A DNA stretch of 64,000 bases from Neckera pumila (Eukaryota; Streptophyta; Bryopsida; Hypnales; Neckeraceae). Every line of letters begins with the position of its first letter. Position 1 is the first letter of the stretch. The DNA is taken from assembly GCA_963969595.1 (NCBI GenBank), contig OZ018412.1:3784501-3848500 (forward strand), read 5' to 3'. The translations under genes were made by a program, and so were the position numbers. The notes under the pieces were generated by a model. The model did no database searches, was not told where the DNA came from, and saw only the letters and a program-made list of their open reading frames with translations. Positions 1 through 11,400 of this stretch are shown here, in pieces.

Positions 1-514
1 GATGTAATTATAAAGAGTATGAAATAAATGCTTTTCTTTCTTCCAATGTGGTTAGATTGGAGTTTCTTGCATGATTAAATTTTAGTATTATAGTTCTACA
101 AAGCTAAAATCTACTTTCAATATAGAAGAAATCCAAAACGCTTTCAGTACAAAGACGGAATAAAGACAACATGCAACAACAATAGAAACAAACGTCTTTC
201 TACTATCATTTTTCCTTGACATATTTGTTTGCCTCTATAATGAAAGCTTATTAACAATACAAATATATAACTCAATAAAAAATTTAAATATAAAAATTGA
301 GAAAAATGAAAATTATGACAAAATCAAAACACAACTATACTAAAGCCAAACAATCTTCAATTGATAATTTTTTTTTTGTCAACAAAAAAAAAAAAAAAGA
401 CAATTTCAAGGTAAATTTGTGCCTTTATTTATAAGAGTAAAAATAAATTTATTCATATTGCAAAGAAAAACATCTTGTGAAGTTTCTAACTGAACTCAAA
501 TTTTGTTTTTGTTT
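1..514. other. AT-rich intergenic DNA, no gene seen
   Basis: This stretch is AT-rich with short A and T runs near 370-400. I see no open frame of useful length, no RNA gene and no convincing inverted-repeat ends. It ends where the first TTAA-bounded repeat begins. Confidence 0.6.
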
Positions 515-1456
515 TTAACCCCTAAAGGTTTTTGACTATGTTTTCACCAAAAACGCTCCAAAACTGCCATTTCTAATACTAGCGCCAAATTTTAGAAAAA
601 AAGCATTTTTGAACACATGAAACCGCAGGATCTTGTAGTAAACTTGTTTAAGAAGATGTGGAAACAATTTCAGAATTTTCTACCGTGTGGATTGCAAGGT
701 AATAGCATTTGAATTGACAAAAATCCTTTTTTTGTCCCTCCAAAAAGACGGGCAGCTACCCTTCACAAGGTCACACTTGTATGAAAAAATGTCCAAAATG
801 GTGGTTACTCCTTGGATTCATTTTCCTAGACAAGTTGGATACATGCTTGAAAAAATTCAGATCATTTAGTATTGTACAACATATAGGAAAAAATAGTAAG
901 CAGGAAGAGGTAGAGAATGATTCAAAACATTAAATTGTTAAGAATTTATTTATGGAATTGAAAAATGCCAATTCCAACGGTTGTAATGTTGTAATTAACA
1001 ATCTGCACCCAATGTTTTTATTTTTTTTCAAAACTATTGAAAATTGAGTGAAAGAAAGGACTTAAAAGTTTATTTTAGAGTTGAGATTCCATAACTACCC
1101 TCAAACTAAGAATCCTCATAACTTTTGACTCATAGATCCAAATTGAATGATTCAAAGCTTCCCGCGTACATGTAAATCTAAAGAACCAATTTCAAATTTT
1201 TATTTTTTAAAAAAGTGATTTTCAAAGAAGTTTTTTTTGCTGCCCAAGCTGCCCGCCATGTAATGAAAATGACATATCATGTAATCACTTTTTATCCATG
1301 TAGTCAAAAGTTATGAAAATTATTGGGCCTTAAAGCTACTCCTTGAAAAAATGTTGTGTGAAAATTTGAAAGAAAATAAATAAAAACTCCGCGCGTAGTG
1401 AGCTGCCCAAAAAAGCTATGTTCTCAAAAAAGCATGTTCAGGGCTTTAGGGGTTAA
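515..1456 (+). mobile_element. TTAA-bounded repeat, copy A1 (non-autonomous DNA element)
   Basis: The element starts TTAA-CCCCTAAAGG and ends CTTTAGGGG-TTAA, so short inverted ends sit inside a TTAA on each side. The body (519-1452, 934 bp) has no coding capacity I can support. Its left part matches copy A2 at 3,431 onward, with the same order of short motifs such as AAAACGCTC and GGATCTTGTAGTA. Its right end matches the reverse-oriented copy near 63,168. TTAA target duplication plus ends starting with CCC is the known signature of the piggyBac superfamily, but no transposase is visible, so the class is an inference. Confidence 0.7.
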
Positions 1457-1726
1457 TTTTGGTGGTTCTTTATCTCAAATTGGAAGTTTAATTGGCAGTT
1501 TTGTTGTCAAAGTGGGTGATTTGGCAAGTTAGTTTATCAATTTGGATAGAAGTGAGTAGCTATAGTGCCAAGTTGGATTTGCAAGTTCGGATGTGACAAG
1601 TGACAATGCTACCAACTATCAAGTTGGTGATTGCCAAGTTAGAAGCTAGTTGGCTAACTGGGTTGTGGTTCCAATCTGATAACTTGCCTTGGCGGTTTGG
1701 TTGTGCAACCGCCAACTTGCTTCCTA
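1457..1726. repeat. low-complexity AAGTTGG-rich stretch
   Basis: Short words such as CAAGTTGG and AATTGG recur many times. The same words in the opposite orientation (CCAACTTG, CCAATTTGG) fill 2,300-3,426, so this may be a degenerate inverted part of that repeat family. No gene is seen. Confidence 0.4.
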
Positions 1727-2128
1727 TTAGAGCATCGCCACCCATTCCCTGCAAACACGGCTCGGGGAATAGGGTGGCTAGGGCACTGCTATTTCCGGGT
1801 CGCTTCCATGCGCCACCCATTCACGGGAAGTGCACACGCCAAGACAAGACAAATTCATGCATTACTGAGTTGTCATGACCAAGAGCCAACCAAAATGCTA
1901 GTTGGTTAAAAAAAAAAATTTAAATGGCCTACTAACCAACAAAGCCGACAAGATCAAGGTCCAAGTCAAAGCATGGCAGGGACGGGGAGCTAGTGTTTGG
2001 AGAGCTCATTTTGGAGTGATCGGTCTTCTTTTGTCCCTTTCCAGTGAATGGATGGCTCCCTTTTTCTTCCCAGCCCCGCCCAAACTCCGGCCCGGGAGCT
2101 TGGTAGTGAATGGGTGGCGATGCTCTTA
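1727..2128. mobile_element. Tourist-like MITE (PIF/Harbinger) with TTA TSD
   Basis: The element spans 1730-2125 and starts GAGCATCGCCACCCATTC. Its end is the exact reverse complement of that. A TTA sits directly outside each end (1727-1729, 2126-2128), the 3-bp target duplication known for PIF/Harbinger elements. The ends also resemble the GAGCATCTCCAAC-type ends of many plant Tourist MITEs. The interior is richer in G+C than the flanks. The open frames inside on both strands have no recognisable domain and are probably chance. Confidence 0.85.
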
Positions 2129-2299
2129 GGCTGTAATGCTCATTTTTGTTTTTCACCCACTGCAAAGAAGTCAAGTGAGCATCCTAGCCCCAAGCTAGCT
2201 GTGTAATTTCTTTTGTTTTCAGAGTTTATTGATGATGATGATGATGGTGAGAGAAAAGGTGAAACTGTTGAGTGTGAATTAAATCGGAGTTAGAATTGG

Positions 2300-3426
2300 T
2301 GTAGAAGAAATTTGAAATGCTAAGTCCATAGAATATGATGAGATGATGAATGTTGAAGAAGGATAATGACCTATTCGGAAATTACCCTATTAGTATAATA
2401 AGTTTGTTCCAAGGGAGACGATCAAGTAGGAATTCTATGCTAATTAGTTAATCCAATTTGGAATTCCATCACCAAAAACATTATTACAACGACACTACAA
2501 ATCCAATTCTGTCAATTAGAAAAATTTCCAATTAAGCTCAAAACATTCAATCAAAATATTACAATTTGGTTCTCTTTCTCACATATCTCTCCAAATAGAT
2601 TTCATCATCTACACAACTATCAATCCAAGTTTGAAATCTATAAATTCAACTACTTGCTTCAACTTGAAATTACTGCATACATCCACTACATCTCATTCTT
2701 TTAAACACAAACTTTCATAAATTCCATCATTAACACACTCCTCCAAATCAACTCCCGACTTGGACAATTTTCCATTATAAAATCTTCACAATTTTGCACA
2801 TAACACCTTGCCACACGCAAGCACATATACATCTCCGACTAGGAACTTGAACTTACTCAAATACACCGATCCAACCCTAGATCAATATAGACACACTTTC
2901 GAACTAGGAAATCACAAACAAAATCAAAATACCAGCCTCCCCGACCGGGACTCGCACTAGCTTCACTTGCTATGGGTAAAGAAAAATGAAAGCCACAAGG
3001 ACCTAATAGGATTCCTTGCCATGACGGTTACCAACTTGGAGAGGATGACCAACTGACTTCAACTACCAAATTGGATTTTAAAAGACGTAGCTACCATTCC
3101 AAAAATGAATTGACTCTACTTGATAGTAATTCATCCAATTTGGCTGGACAACCGTTGATTCCAATTCACTACATACCAAATTGAACTTCACTACCTCTTC
3201 ACAACTTGGAACATCCACAAAACTATGACATCAACTCTTGCTTGAAAAACAATCCAATTGGGTAGCAAAAAGACCTCAAATGGACTTAAACAAATGATCA
3301 AAACAACCCAAATTAGACACCATAGAAGACCAATTCACTACCAAATTACTCCAAAGTACCCTCTGATAAGCTCCAAAACTTTATAAAAATGCTAGTCAAC
3401 TTGGTTATCTACAATGAACTTGCAAT
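2300..3426 (+). repeat. AATTGG-rich dispersed repeat, family D, copy 1
   Basis: A roughly 1.1-kb AT-rich repeat. A block near 2,370-2,430 (GGAAATTACCCTATTAG followed by GTTTGTTCCAAGGGAGAC) recurs in diverged form near 9,340 and 13,650. The same block recurs in reverse complement near 6,320-6,430. A second block around 2,943 (GACTCGCACTAGCTTC...TATGGGTA) recurs near 11,130 and 14,425. I cannot assign it to a transposon class. No coding region is apparent. Confidence 0.5.
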
Positions 3427-3639
3427 TTAACCCCTAAAATTCCATGATTGTATTTTCACTAAAAACGCTCAAAATTACCATTTTTAGTACAAGTATCCAA
3501 TTTTTGAAAAAAAATCTTTTTTGACACATGTAATCGTAGAATCTTGTAGTATGCTGACTTGAGAAGATATGGTAAAAATTTCAGAAATTTCCACCAAGTA
3601 GATTGCAAGATATAAGCATTCAAATTCTCTAAAACCATT

Positions 3640-3948
3640 CATTACATGAGATTTGGGGGTCTTAGAAGGCTCTGAGTTCCCCTGCTGTCTGCTACGTTCT
3701 CGCAGTCTGGGAACGCAACAGCAACAGCTGGCTGACGTGGTCGAGCGACTGCCACGTCACTTTTTGAAAAAAAAAAAAAAAAAAAAAAAATTTGCTTAAA
3801 ATGATATTTTGGTAAATTCTTTTTTTTTTTTTTTTTTTTTTTTTGAAAAAAAAAATTCTGACACACCCGTACCGGCGTTCACTGGATCTGGGCAGATCAG
3901 GGAGCAGGCCTGAAACGGCCCTCCGAGACCCCCAAATATCATCTAATG
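3640..3948. mobile_element. CATTAG-ended MITE, copy 1
   Basis: The inverted ends are CATTACATGAGATTTGGGGG on the left and the complement of CATTAGATGATATTTGGGGG on the right. The interior holds a long A run and a long T run near 3,770-3,845. It also has the subterminal palindrome GACGTGG...CCACGTC, shared in diverged form by three other copies in this window (20436, 56309, 59967). It lies inside the TTAA-bounded copy A2. I could not identify a clean target duplication, so the superfamily is left open. Confidence 0.7.
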
Positions 3949-4128
3949 GTATTGGCCCTACAAAAAACAGGGCATCAACACATCACAAGCTCACTTTTTG
4001 ATGAAAAAATGTCCAAAATGATGGTGCTTCTTTGGATTCTTTTTTCTAGATAAATTGTCTACATGCCTGAAAATTTTCACTTCATTTGGAATTGTACAAC
4101 ATATAGGAAAAATATAGTAAGTAGATAG

Positions 4129-5441
4129 TACTCCCTCCGTCCCAAAATGATCTTCTTGTTAAACAAAATGTCCTCAATTAAGCTTAAATTTTTTTTTTAA
4201 ATCAATTTTCTTTTGAGTTTTACATAGAGTTTGATGCACTTCTATTGTCTTGCAAATTTGAGCTTCAAATTAATTTTGAAAGTGCGATTCTTGAACATTT
4301 AAAAATTGGATTTTGGAGGCATTTTTAAAAAGCACCGCTACCCAATTATTCTCTCAGTTCCCACGCACTCTCTATAATCTTTATGCTTTTTCTTGTTGCA
4401 GCCTTCTCCCATTCCTGGGCTCATGTTGTCCACGTCAAAGTTGGAGTGTAAGTCATGACATCATTCTTGGTCGGCACATGCGAGGCTCTTCAAGACTTCA
4501 ACACTTTTCATATTTGTTAGGCGCCGAAAAATTCCCAAAAATGAAATGCGCGTAGTTTTGTCTCCCAAAATGGACGTCCCAACTGATCTTCCGAGCGGCA
4601 AGCTAGCTGATACAGTACTTGGTAATGGATACTCTTGTTATCTAGACACGCGTGGCCTCCTGCCCATTATTTTCCAGAGTTTTAGGGTTTGAAGTGCAGA
4701 CTAAGACCATCTGCAATGCTGTCACGGTACATGGCCCAGTATGGGTATAGCTAACTTTTGAATGCTAAACAATTAGAATTTGAAAATTGTCTTATTAGAA
4801 GCGCATCGGAAAGAACATGGAGAAGGAACAAAAAAAATTTCAAACTTGACATTGGACAAGTACTTCAAAAGCAAGATACAAATTTGAAATTATAGAAGTC
4901 TTAGCAAATCATAGTTACCAAAGCAACATTTGGCCATTGACCCTCCACATTTGACGATTTTTAGAGGGTCAATGGCCAAATGTTGCTTTGGTAACTATGA
5001 TTTGCTAAGACTTCTATAATTTCAAATTTGTATCTTGCTTTTGAAGTACTTGTCCAATGTCAAGTTTGAAATTGTTTTGTTCCTTCTCCAAGTTCTTTCC
5101 GATGCGCTTTTAATAAGACAATTTTCAAATTCTAATTGTTTAGCATTCAAAGTTAGCTATACCGATACAGGGCCATGTACCGTGATAGCATTGCAGATGG
5201 TCTAAACAAGTTTTCAATCAGTCAACTCATACTTTTTTTAATTTTGATTCTTTTGGCATCCATTAATGGCTGTAGGAAAAGTACATAGCAAATGGTTGAC
5301 AAGTATCTATTCCTATCACAAAAAAGCCATTTGAGTTCTGCACCATTTCATTCCACGGGACCTTCTCTACCACTACAAAAAGATCATCTTGGGACAAGAA
5401 ATATAGGTCAACAAAAAGATCATTTTGGGACAAAGGGAGTA
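4129..5441. mobile_element. Stowaway-like element (Tc1/mariner) with TA TSD
   Basis: The left end reads TA-CTCCCTCCGTCCCAAAATGA. The right end is the complement of CTCCCTTTGTCCCAAAATGA followed by TA. The ends match the CTCCCTCCGTCCC end known from plant Stowaway elements, and the TA duplication is diagnostic of Tc1/mariner. The full interval (4131-5439, 1309 bp) is long for a MITE because a 498-bp Tourist-like foldback sits inside it. The right end also carries a second tandem copy of the terminal motif near 5,378. No transposase is present. Confidence 0.85.
4702..5205. mobile_element. Foldback Tourist-like MITE, nearly perfect hairpin, TAA TSD
   Basis: The element 4705-5202 starts GACCATCTGCAATGCT and ends with the reverse complement of that. 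TAA sits outside each end (4702-4704, 5203-5205), as for PIF/Harbinger. The two arms, each about 230-240 bp, are inverted copies along almost their whole length around a short loop near 4,950-4,960. Only scattered mismatches are visible. A transcript through it would fold into a long hairpin. Confidence 0.9.
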
Positions 5442-5978
5442 ATAAAGAATGATTCAAAATACAAAATTGTCAAGAATTTAATTATGGAATTGAAAAATAC
5501 TAATCTCAATGGTTGCAATGTTGTAATAAATAAACTACATCCTAGGTATTTGTTTTTTTCAAAAAATATTGAAAATTGAGTAAGATCAAGGACTTCAAAG
5601 TTTATTTTAGAGTACAAAATTTTATAACTGCCTGCAAACTAAAAATCTTCATAACTTTTGATTCATGGATCAAAATGGGATGGTTTAAAGCTTTTAATGT
5701 ATACATAACTCTAAAAAATCAATTTCAAATTTTTTTTTTTGAAAAAAGTGGCTTTTTCTCATTTGCCCAAATTGGCCAGATACAAAAAAGATAACATATT
5801 AGGCTATAATTTTTGACTCACATTTCCAAATGTCATGAAATTTAGTGCATATGAAAGATATTCCTTGCGCCCACCTTCTATTTAAATTTCAACCTAAAAT
5901 ATAGAAATCTCTAGTCACACGTACTTGCCCAAAATTTCCTTATAGCCAAAAAATGCATGCCAGTCCTTTAGGGGTTAA

Positions 5979-6445
5979 GCAAACTATAAAATTCTAATTG
6001 GTGGTATGTTCAACAATTTGATTAATGCGATAAAATTAAAGCCTAATTGGTATTTCTATATGTGAGCTACATAGAATGGAGTGGAATGTATGAGATTATA
6101 AACTGTGAAATTTAGTTCAAAGCATTTATGTGAGTGTGTTATGATTGCTCAATTGGTTCTCAAATTGGAATAAATGATTGATTAAATGGGTTATGGAAAT
6201 GTTTGTGGAATGAATATATGCACATTGTAATTCCAATGTATAAATGAAGCATTGTTGGAATAATGTTTTTGGCTATGGAATTCCAAGTTGGATTATTAAA
6301 TTTAAGTCGAGATATTATTATATTAGAGATTGCACCTATTAGCAAAGATTCCCTCTTTGACTGTCTCCTTTGAAATGAACTTATTATACAAAAAGGATAA
6401 TTTCCAAATAGGTCATAATTCTTCTTCAACACACCCCTTATAACT
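5979..6445 (-). repeat. Family D repeat, inverted partial copy
   Basis: Reading the minus strand from about 6,440, the sequence GAAGAATTATGACCTATTTGG and what follows matches 2,352 onward in order for well over 100 bp. So the blocks at 2,345-2,470 and 6,300-6,440 are inverted arms flanking the TTAA-bounded copy A2. The arms may be the ends of one larger inverted-repeat element into which A2 inserted. That is inference. Confidence 0.5.
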
Positions 6446-6454
6446 TTTTGCAAC

Positions 6455-7751
6455 TCCCACTATAAGAAAGACACGGATTTGGGGTTGTCTGGCAAAAAAC
6501 GTGCCGTTTTTTTTTGACGTCGCGCTGTCTGGTGGTTTAGGTCGTAGGAGTGGAAATTTTGCATGATGTCCATGCAAACGGGCACCTAGAAGAAGGCCAA
6601 ACGGGTTCATGGCAGTACGGACAAGCATGTCAATGTAGACGTCAACAAAAACATTACTGTGATTTTTGGAACATCTAAAAAAACATAGATCGCCATGTCA
6701 GCAAACAAATCCATTTTTGTTATGGTAAATCAATAAAAATTATTGTGCTCTATAGTAGAATGCTACCCAAATGTGAAAATTTCAAGAAAAGGGCAGCCAC
6801 ATGGCATGCTTTGCAAAAAGAGGGCAATAGATGGATGTGCAATATGGATGAAAAAAGAAACTCTTTATACAAGTAGTAGGGTGGTAGGAAGATTGACAAC
6901 CCGTATGGGATATTTTAAGCAAGAATTGTGTTCAATGCAAGATGTCTGAAATAACATGGTCTAGATGTCTAAGACAACATCCAAATGTTTAAAAGAACAT
7001 CTAGATGTCTGCAACAACGTGTAGATGTTTGAAACAACGTCAAGAGTTACAATGGTCAAGTTCCCATATTATAGTTATCCCATATCTTTTGTCTCACTAT
7101 GGATATAAATAGAACCTCTCAATCCTTCATTCTTACAAGTTTTTAATGAAGTTATTCCTTCATTTTGCCATTAAAAATCCTCTTGATGGTAGATGGTAAG
7201 TTTTTTTAAAAGATGTTGAACTCAACAATTGTTTTTGTTCATTTTTGTAATTCTTTATTTATTTTTAAATAATTATTTTCTATTGACCTTGACTTATGGG
7301 TACAATATGCAGCAGTTGATGTTTCAAAAAATGTCTAACTAAACATCTAAATTGATGTTTAAAAAAAAATTTAAAATTTTTAAATGGCATAAAAGTGTGC
7401 TGACAAGGCATGCTACGTCATATTTTTATTGGGTCCACGTCACGAGATATGTCAAAAAGTTTTTGGATGAAAAAAAAATGACATGGCACTGTCCGTGGAT
7501 GACACGGTGACGTAGAAGTCACGTGGCGTCCACATGGCACCCTCTAAGGCACTTGCAATAGGGCATTCTATTGAACATTACAAAAAAACAAGCCCAAATA
7601 ATGCACGTTTTTTGTCTAACAGAGCATGTTTTTTGCTTGTCCGTTTTGACTAATTTCATGGGACATCAATACAGATTTTTTTTGCGTCTAAACAAACATG
7701 ATATCATGTTTTTTCTAACATAAAAAAAAACATTTGTTTCTTATAGTGTCC
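6455..7751. mobile_element. Non-autonomous CACTA element with TCC TSD
   Basis: The ends are CACTATAAGAAA at 6458 and its exact complement TTTCTTATAGTG at 7737-7748. Directly outside is TCC on both sides (6455-6457, 7749-7751). CACTA ends and a 3-bp duplication are diagnostic of the CACTA (En/Spm) superfamily. The 1291-bp interior has no transposase. It contains a short tandem array of an AGATGTCT...ACAAC motif at about 6,940-7,045. Subterminal repeats of this kind are usual transposase binding sites in the superfamily. A 68-codon frame at 6743-6949 shows no domain. Confidence 0.9.
6940..7045 (+). repeat. Short tandem array inside the CACTA element
   Basis: About five imperfect units of roughly 22 bp, each containing AGATGTCT or AGATGTTT followed by an ACAAC word. 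It lies in the left half of the CACTA element. A transposase-binding role is inferred from what is known of the family. Confidence 0.6.
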
Positions 7752-9294
7752 AAAAATAGAACCAATTTGTTTGTTGAGCACCCTTTTTGAAGAATTGAAT
7801 CAAATGTGCATTTGATTATGAAATCCAAATGTTGATACATTACTTAAAAAACATTCATATGATTGTTGAACTGACTTGATACTTGAAAAAAACTCATTTG
7901 GCCTAGTTACAATCTTTTGCAAATTGCACTTGTTGTTCTTCATAGACCAACAGAAAACTACATTTTTTACCATCTGTAAATTAAAAACAACAACTTAAAT
8001 TTACCTTCAAAATACAAAGACCCAAAATCATACTAATATTTGTAATATCACACGCAACAATAGTTTAACATTGATAGGTATTTAGGCCATGCATACAAAG
8101 CTAACACTAGATCAATTACCATTGTGCATGCTAATCCTTTAAAGCCTTCTACATTGAGCTCTCTGCAATTCCAACAAAACATGATATTTCATCTTTTTAT
8201 TCCATTCAACAACTTCTATTGTATTTACAAATTCTAAATTAGAACCTTTATTGTGTAGTCCTCTACAATTGCAAAAATTGCAACAAAGGTGATTTTTCTT
8301 CTACATTGCAAACTTTTCACAAATACCAACTTAGACTATGTAGAAAATTCCAATTTAGTTAAAGAAAAGGTAATGCAATTACATTTTAGGGACTTCTATA
8401 AAATTTAGTTGGTCTATAGTTCAAAATTGGAAAGAACTTGCCTAATAAATAGATTGTCACTTTGACCTAAAGAGAGAATGCAAGCAAAAATTGTTGAGAG
8501 ATTAGAATGAAGTTAATTAGAATGAAATTGTTCTAACAGTGTGACTGTAATTTTCATTGATGAGGATTGATCAATTTTTGGAGTGCGTGAACTGACCAAG
8601 GGTTTGAACGGGAGAGTTTTCCCGTACTGATCTCTGCTCAGGTAATTTGCATGTGATTGAGTTGTTGTGCATTTTCAGGGTTTAATTGAATATAGAGTGA
8701 GAGTAGCGTGGACTAGTGTTTGGTTGGACAAGCCATGGAGAGAGGTATACATCATTTTACGAGCAAGAATAGTGAAATTGCATAGCTTTTGTTTTTAGTG
8801 ATGCAACATACTAAGGCGTGAAGGAAAGGTTTGCTGCAATGAACAAGACTTGAGGACAATGTTTGACCAGTATTCAAATTCTAGTTTCGGCAAGGCAGTT
8901 GTGCGAGTACATTAAACCTCTTAGGGGTGCTTGAATTGGTGCATTGATCAAATTTTAGGCGTGATGTTGGTAGCTGCATAGTGAAGAAGGTGGCAAAGAA
9001 TGTGAACTTGGCCAACGTGAAGATTGGAACCTTGCACGACAACGATGCCATGGAAATGTCAACGCCATGTTGTTCTTCTAATCTTATGTGTGCATAGGAA
9101 AAACCAATCTAAATGAAGTACAAAAGGAAAAGGAAAATAGACCCTAGTATTAAATCTTAACCTCATACATCTTGCATAATGAGACAATTTGACGTAGAAG
9201 ATTGTATTGTTAGGCATTTTGCATCAAGTGCTATATATACAAATTAAATGGAACAATTTGACCATTTAACATAAATTAAAGGCAGAAATCTAAG
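7752..9294. other. AT-rich intergenic DNA, no gene seen
   Basis: No frame, RNA gene or clear transposon end is visible. The part from about 8,560 to 9,060 is less AT-rich than its surroundings and could be an old decayed gene or element. I found no protein signature in it. Confidence 0.5.
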
Positions 9295-11400
9295 AACTGT
9301 ATGTATTATAGATTAAGGATTTTTTATAATTTAGAAAATTATCCTTTTAGAATAATAGATTTGTTCCAAAGAAGAACTTCAAATAGGATTTACAACCTAG
9401 CCAATCAATACCAATCCAAAACACAACTTAAGATTCCAAATAGATATCCTCACCAACTAGGCCTCATTACAATTTTACACTCCCCTTTTAAGGCCGCAAG
9501 GATTTATTTAAACATTAACTTTTGACGTAATTTGTTTCATCTTCTTTTTGCTATTCCAAGTTTTATTTTCTTCTCCAATTGGTTCCTTCAACTTCCGACA
9601 TTACAGGGACAACTTGACTTCAAATTGGTTTGATAAACTCTTGTACCAATACAATCAACATTGACTTGATTTTATTAAGATTAGTTGATACAACTTTCAT
9701 CAACTTGGAATTTTATTCCAATTGTATACTTCTATTAACACTCATATTGGCTTCACAAACTTAATTGGCTCTATAAATTTTACACTCATCTCTTATAGGA
9801 TTATTTGCTCTACATCAAACTAATCACTCCTTTCAAGCTTCCAAATTGAAATTTTAAATTCACTATAGAGATTGAACTCACACTCCTCCTTACCTTCTTA
9901 ACTATCTGATTTGGGCTAATAAAATGTTTCTTATTATATTAGATGCAACCTCTAATTTGGCTGATAATTTTTTTTATATTCACACATACACGGCACATAG
10001 TAACTCTTCATTCAATTCTATTATAACTTATACTATTAAATTTATTACTTATATTGATTGAATACACATCTCACAGAAATTTTCACAAATACATCATTAC
10101 ATAAGATTAACTTTATATTAATTCAACATATTCACAATATTGAATCTCTCACACTCACTTAGAATACAAAAAATTCACAGTTAACAATTTTTCAACTAAG
10201 GTAGATGGAAATTTTCATTCATAGGTGTAGTATAGTTTTTACATAATTCAGTTCTTCAACCCCTAGGAACTCTTCTCTCATGGAAGACTCAAAAGGTATC
10301 AAGTTGTGGCTAAAGCTATGCATAATTAAAGCACTTGCAAGCCAATACTATAAATTGATTGCACCAACTATGCAAACTACTTGACAATTTGCTACATTGT
10401 TCGCCACCTGTGAGCTAGCAAATTGACAAAAATTACAAGACACCGACAAGGCTCAGAAATTGTTTTATTTTTATTTTTATTTTTATTTTTATTTATTTTT
10501 TATAAATATTTTTATTGATAATGTCTATATACAAGTTGACTCAAGAAAACTATGACCCTAATTGCAATGAATATGTAAGAGAGAGAAAAAAGAAAAATCA
10601 ACTAGACTTAAAGTCAAGTGGGAGTAATAGAAAGACATGTCTATTCATTTAAGTTTCTTCCTATCTACTTGCCCTACTTCAAATCTTTTCATTTAGCCTA
10701 TTTGATATCTAATCTTGTAAATTGTCCTTTTATACCAATTATCAGCCGATTTATCATGGTCCAATGGAAATACAATCTATCAGCTACTCCTATTTACACT
10801 AGAAAAAGCAAATAGACAATTGGAATATTAATGTGACTACAATAGGACTATAACAATATTGATCATACATATTACACAAATGGAACAATTTCAATTAGCA
10901 AACTCTCCTTCCATTCACAGGCATCAGATTTCCAATATAAACTACAACAACACTACAAATTGCACACATTCAATCATCTCCATATGTTTAAATAGACAAC
11001 AACTTACACACATTCACAACAATTTGCAATCACAATTCAACACAAAACACTTCCAATTAGGCAACTTTGCTCCAACTATGTTAATTACATAAAGAAAATC
11101 ACAAGAAAAAGCAACCAACTTGGTTGGACTCGCATGAGCATCTCAACAGTGGGTGAAATGGAAAACACCTAAGTACTTGCCAGACACCCATTCGGATCTA
11201 ATTTGGAACAAGAGATTCACATCCCTTGCCATCCTGGTTCATGTGACACTCCTAATTGGATGCTATTCAACTAATTCACTAAGGTTTTGATCCTAATAGA
11301 TCACATTGACTCCAATTTAATATCTTGCTTTACTTCCAATTAGTTAAAATACAAACTTTACTCTTCAAAACTGCCAATTGGACATCATCAAGAAAAGCAA
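9295..11400 (+). repeat. Family D repeats, copies 2 and 3
   Basis: Near 9,335 the words AAAATTATCCTTTTAGAATA and GATTTGTTCCAAAGAAGA repeat the opening of family D. Near 11,128 GGACTCGCATGAGCATCTC...CAGTGGGT repeats its internal block. The stretch is dense in CCAATT and ACTTCC words, and short open frames arise from low complexity rather than coding. A (TTTTA)n microsatellite lies at about 10,462-10,505. Confidence 0.45.
10462..10505 (+). repeat. (TTTTA)n microsatellite
   Basis: Consecutive TTTTA/TTTTTA units with slight length variation. Confidence 0.8.

Larger units (their letters stand above)
3427..5978 (+). mobile_element. TTAA-bounded repeat, copy A2, with nested insertions
   Basis: The left end is TTAA-CCCCTAAA at 3427 and the right end is CCTTTAGGGG-TTAA at 5965-5978. 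The parts matching A1 are interrupted twice: by a CATTA-ended MITE (3640-3948) and by a Stowaway-like element (4131-5439). The Stowaway-like element itself carries a Tourist-like foldback (4705-5202). After 5441 the sequence resumes with the words that follow the same point in A1 (GATTCAAAA...TTGTTAAGAATTT). This supports true nesting rather than chance adjacency. Confidence 0.75.
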
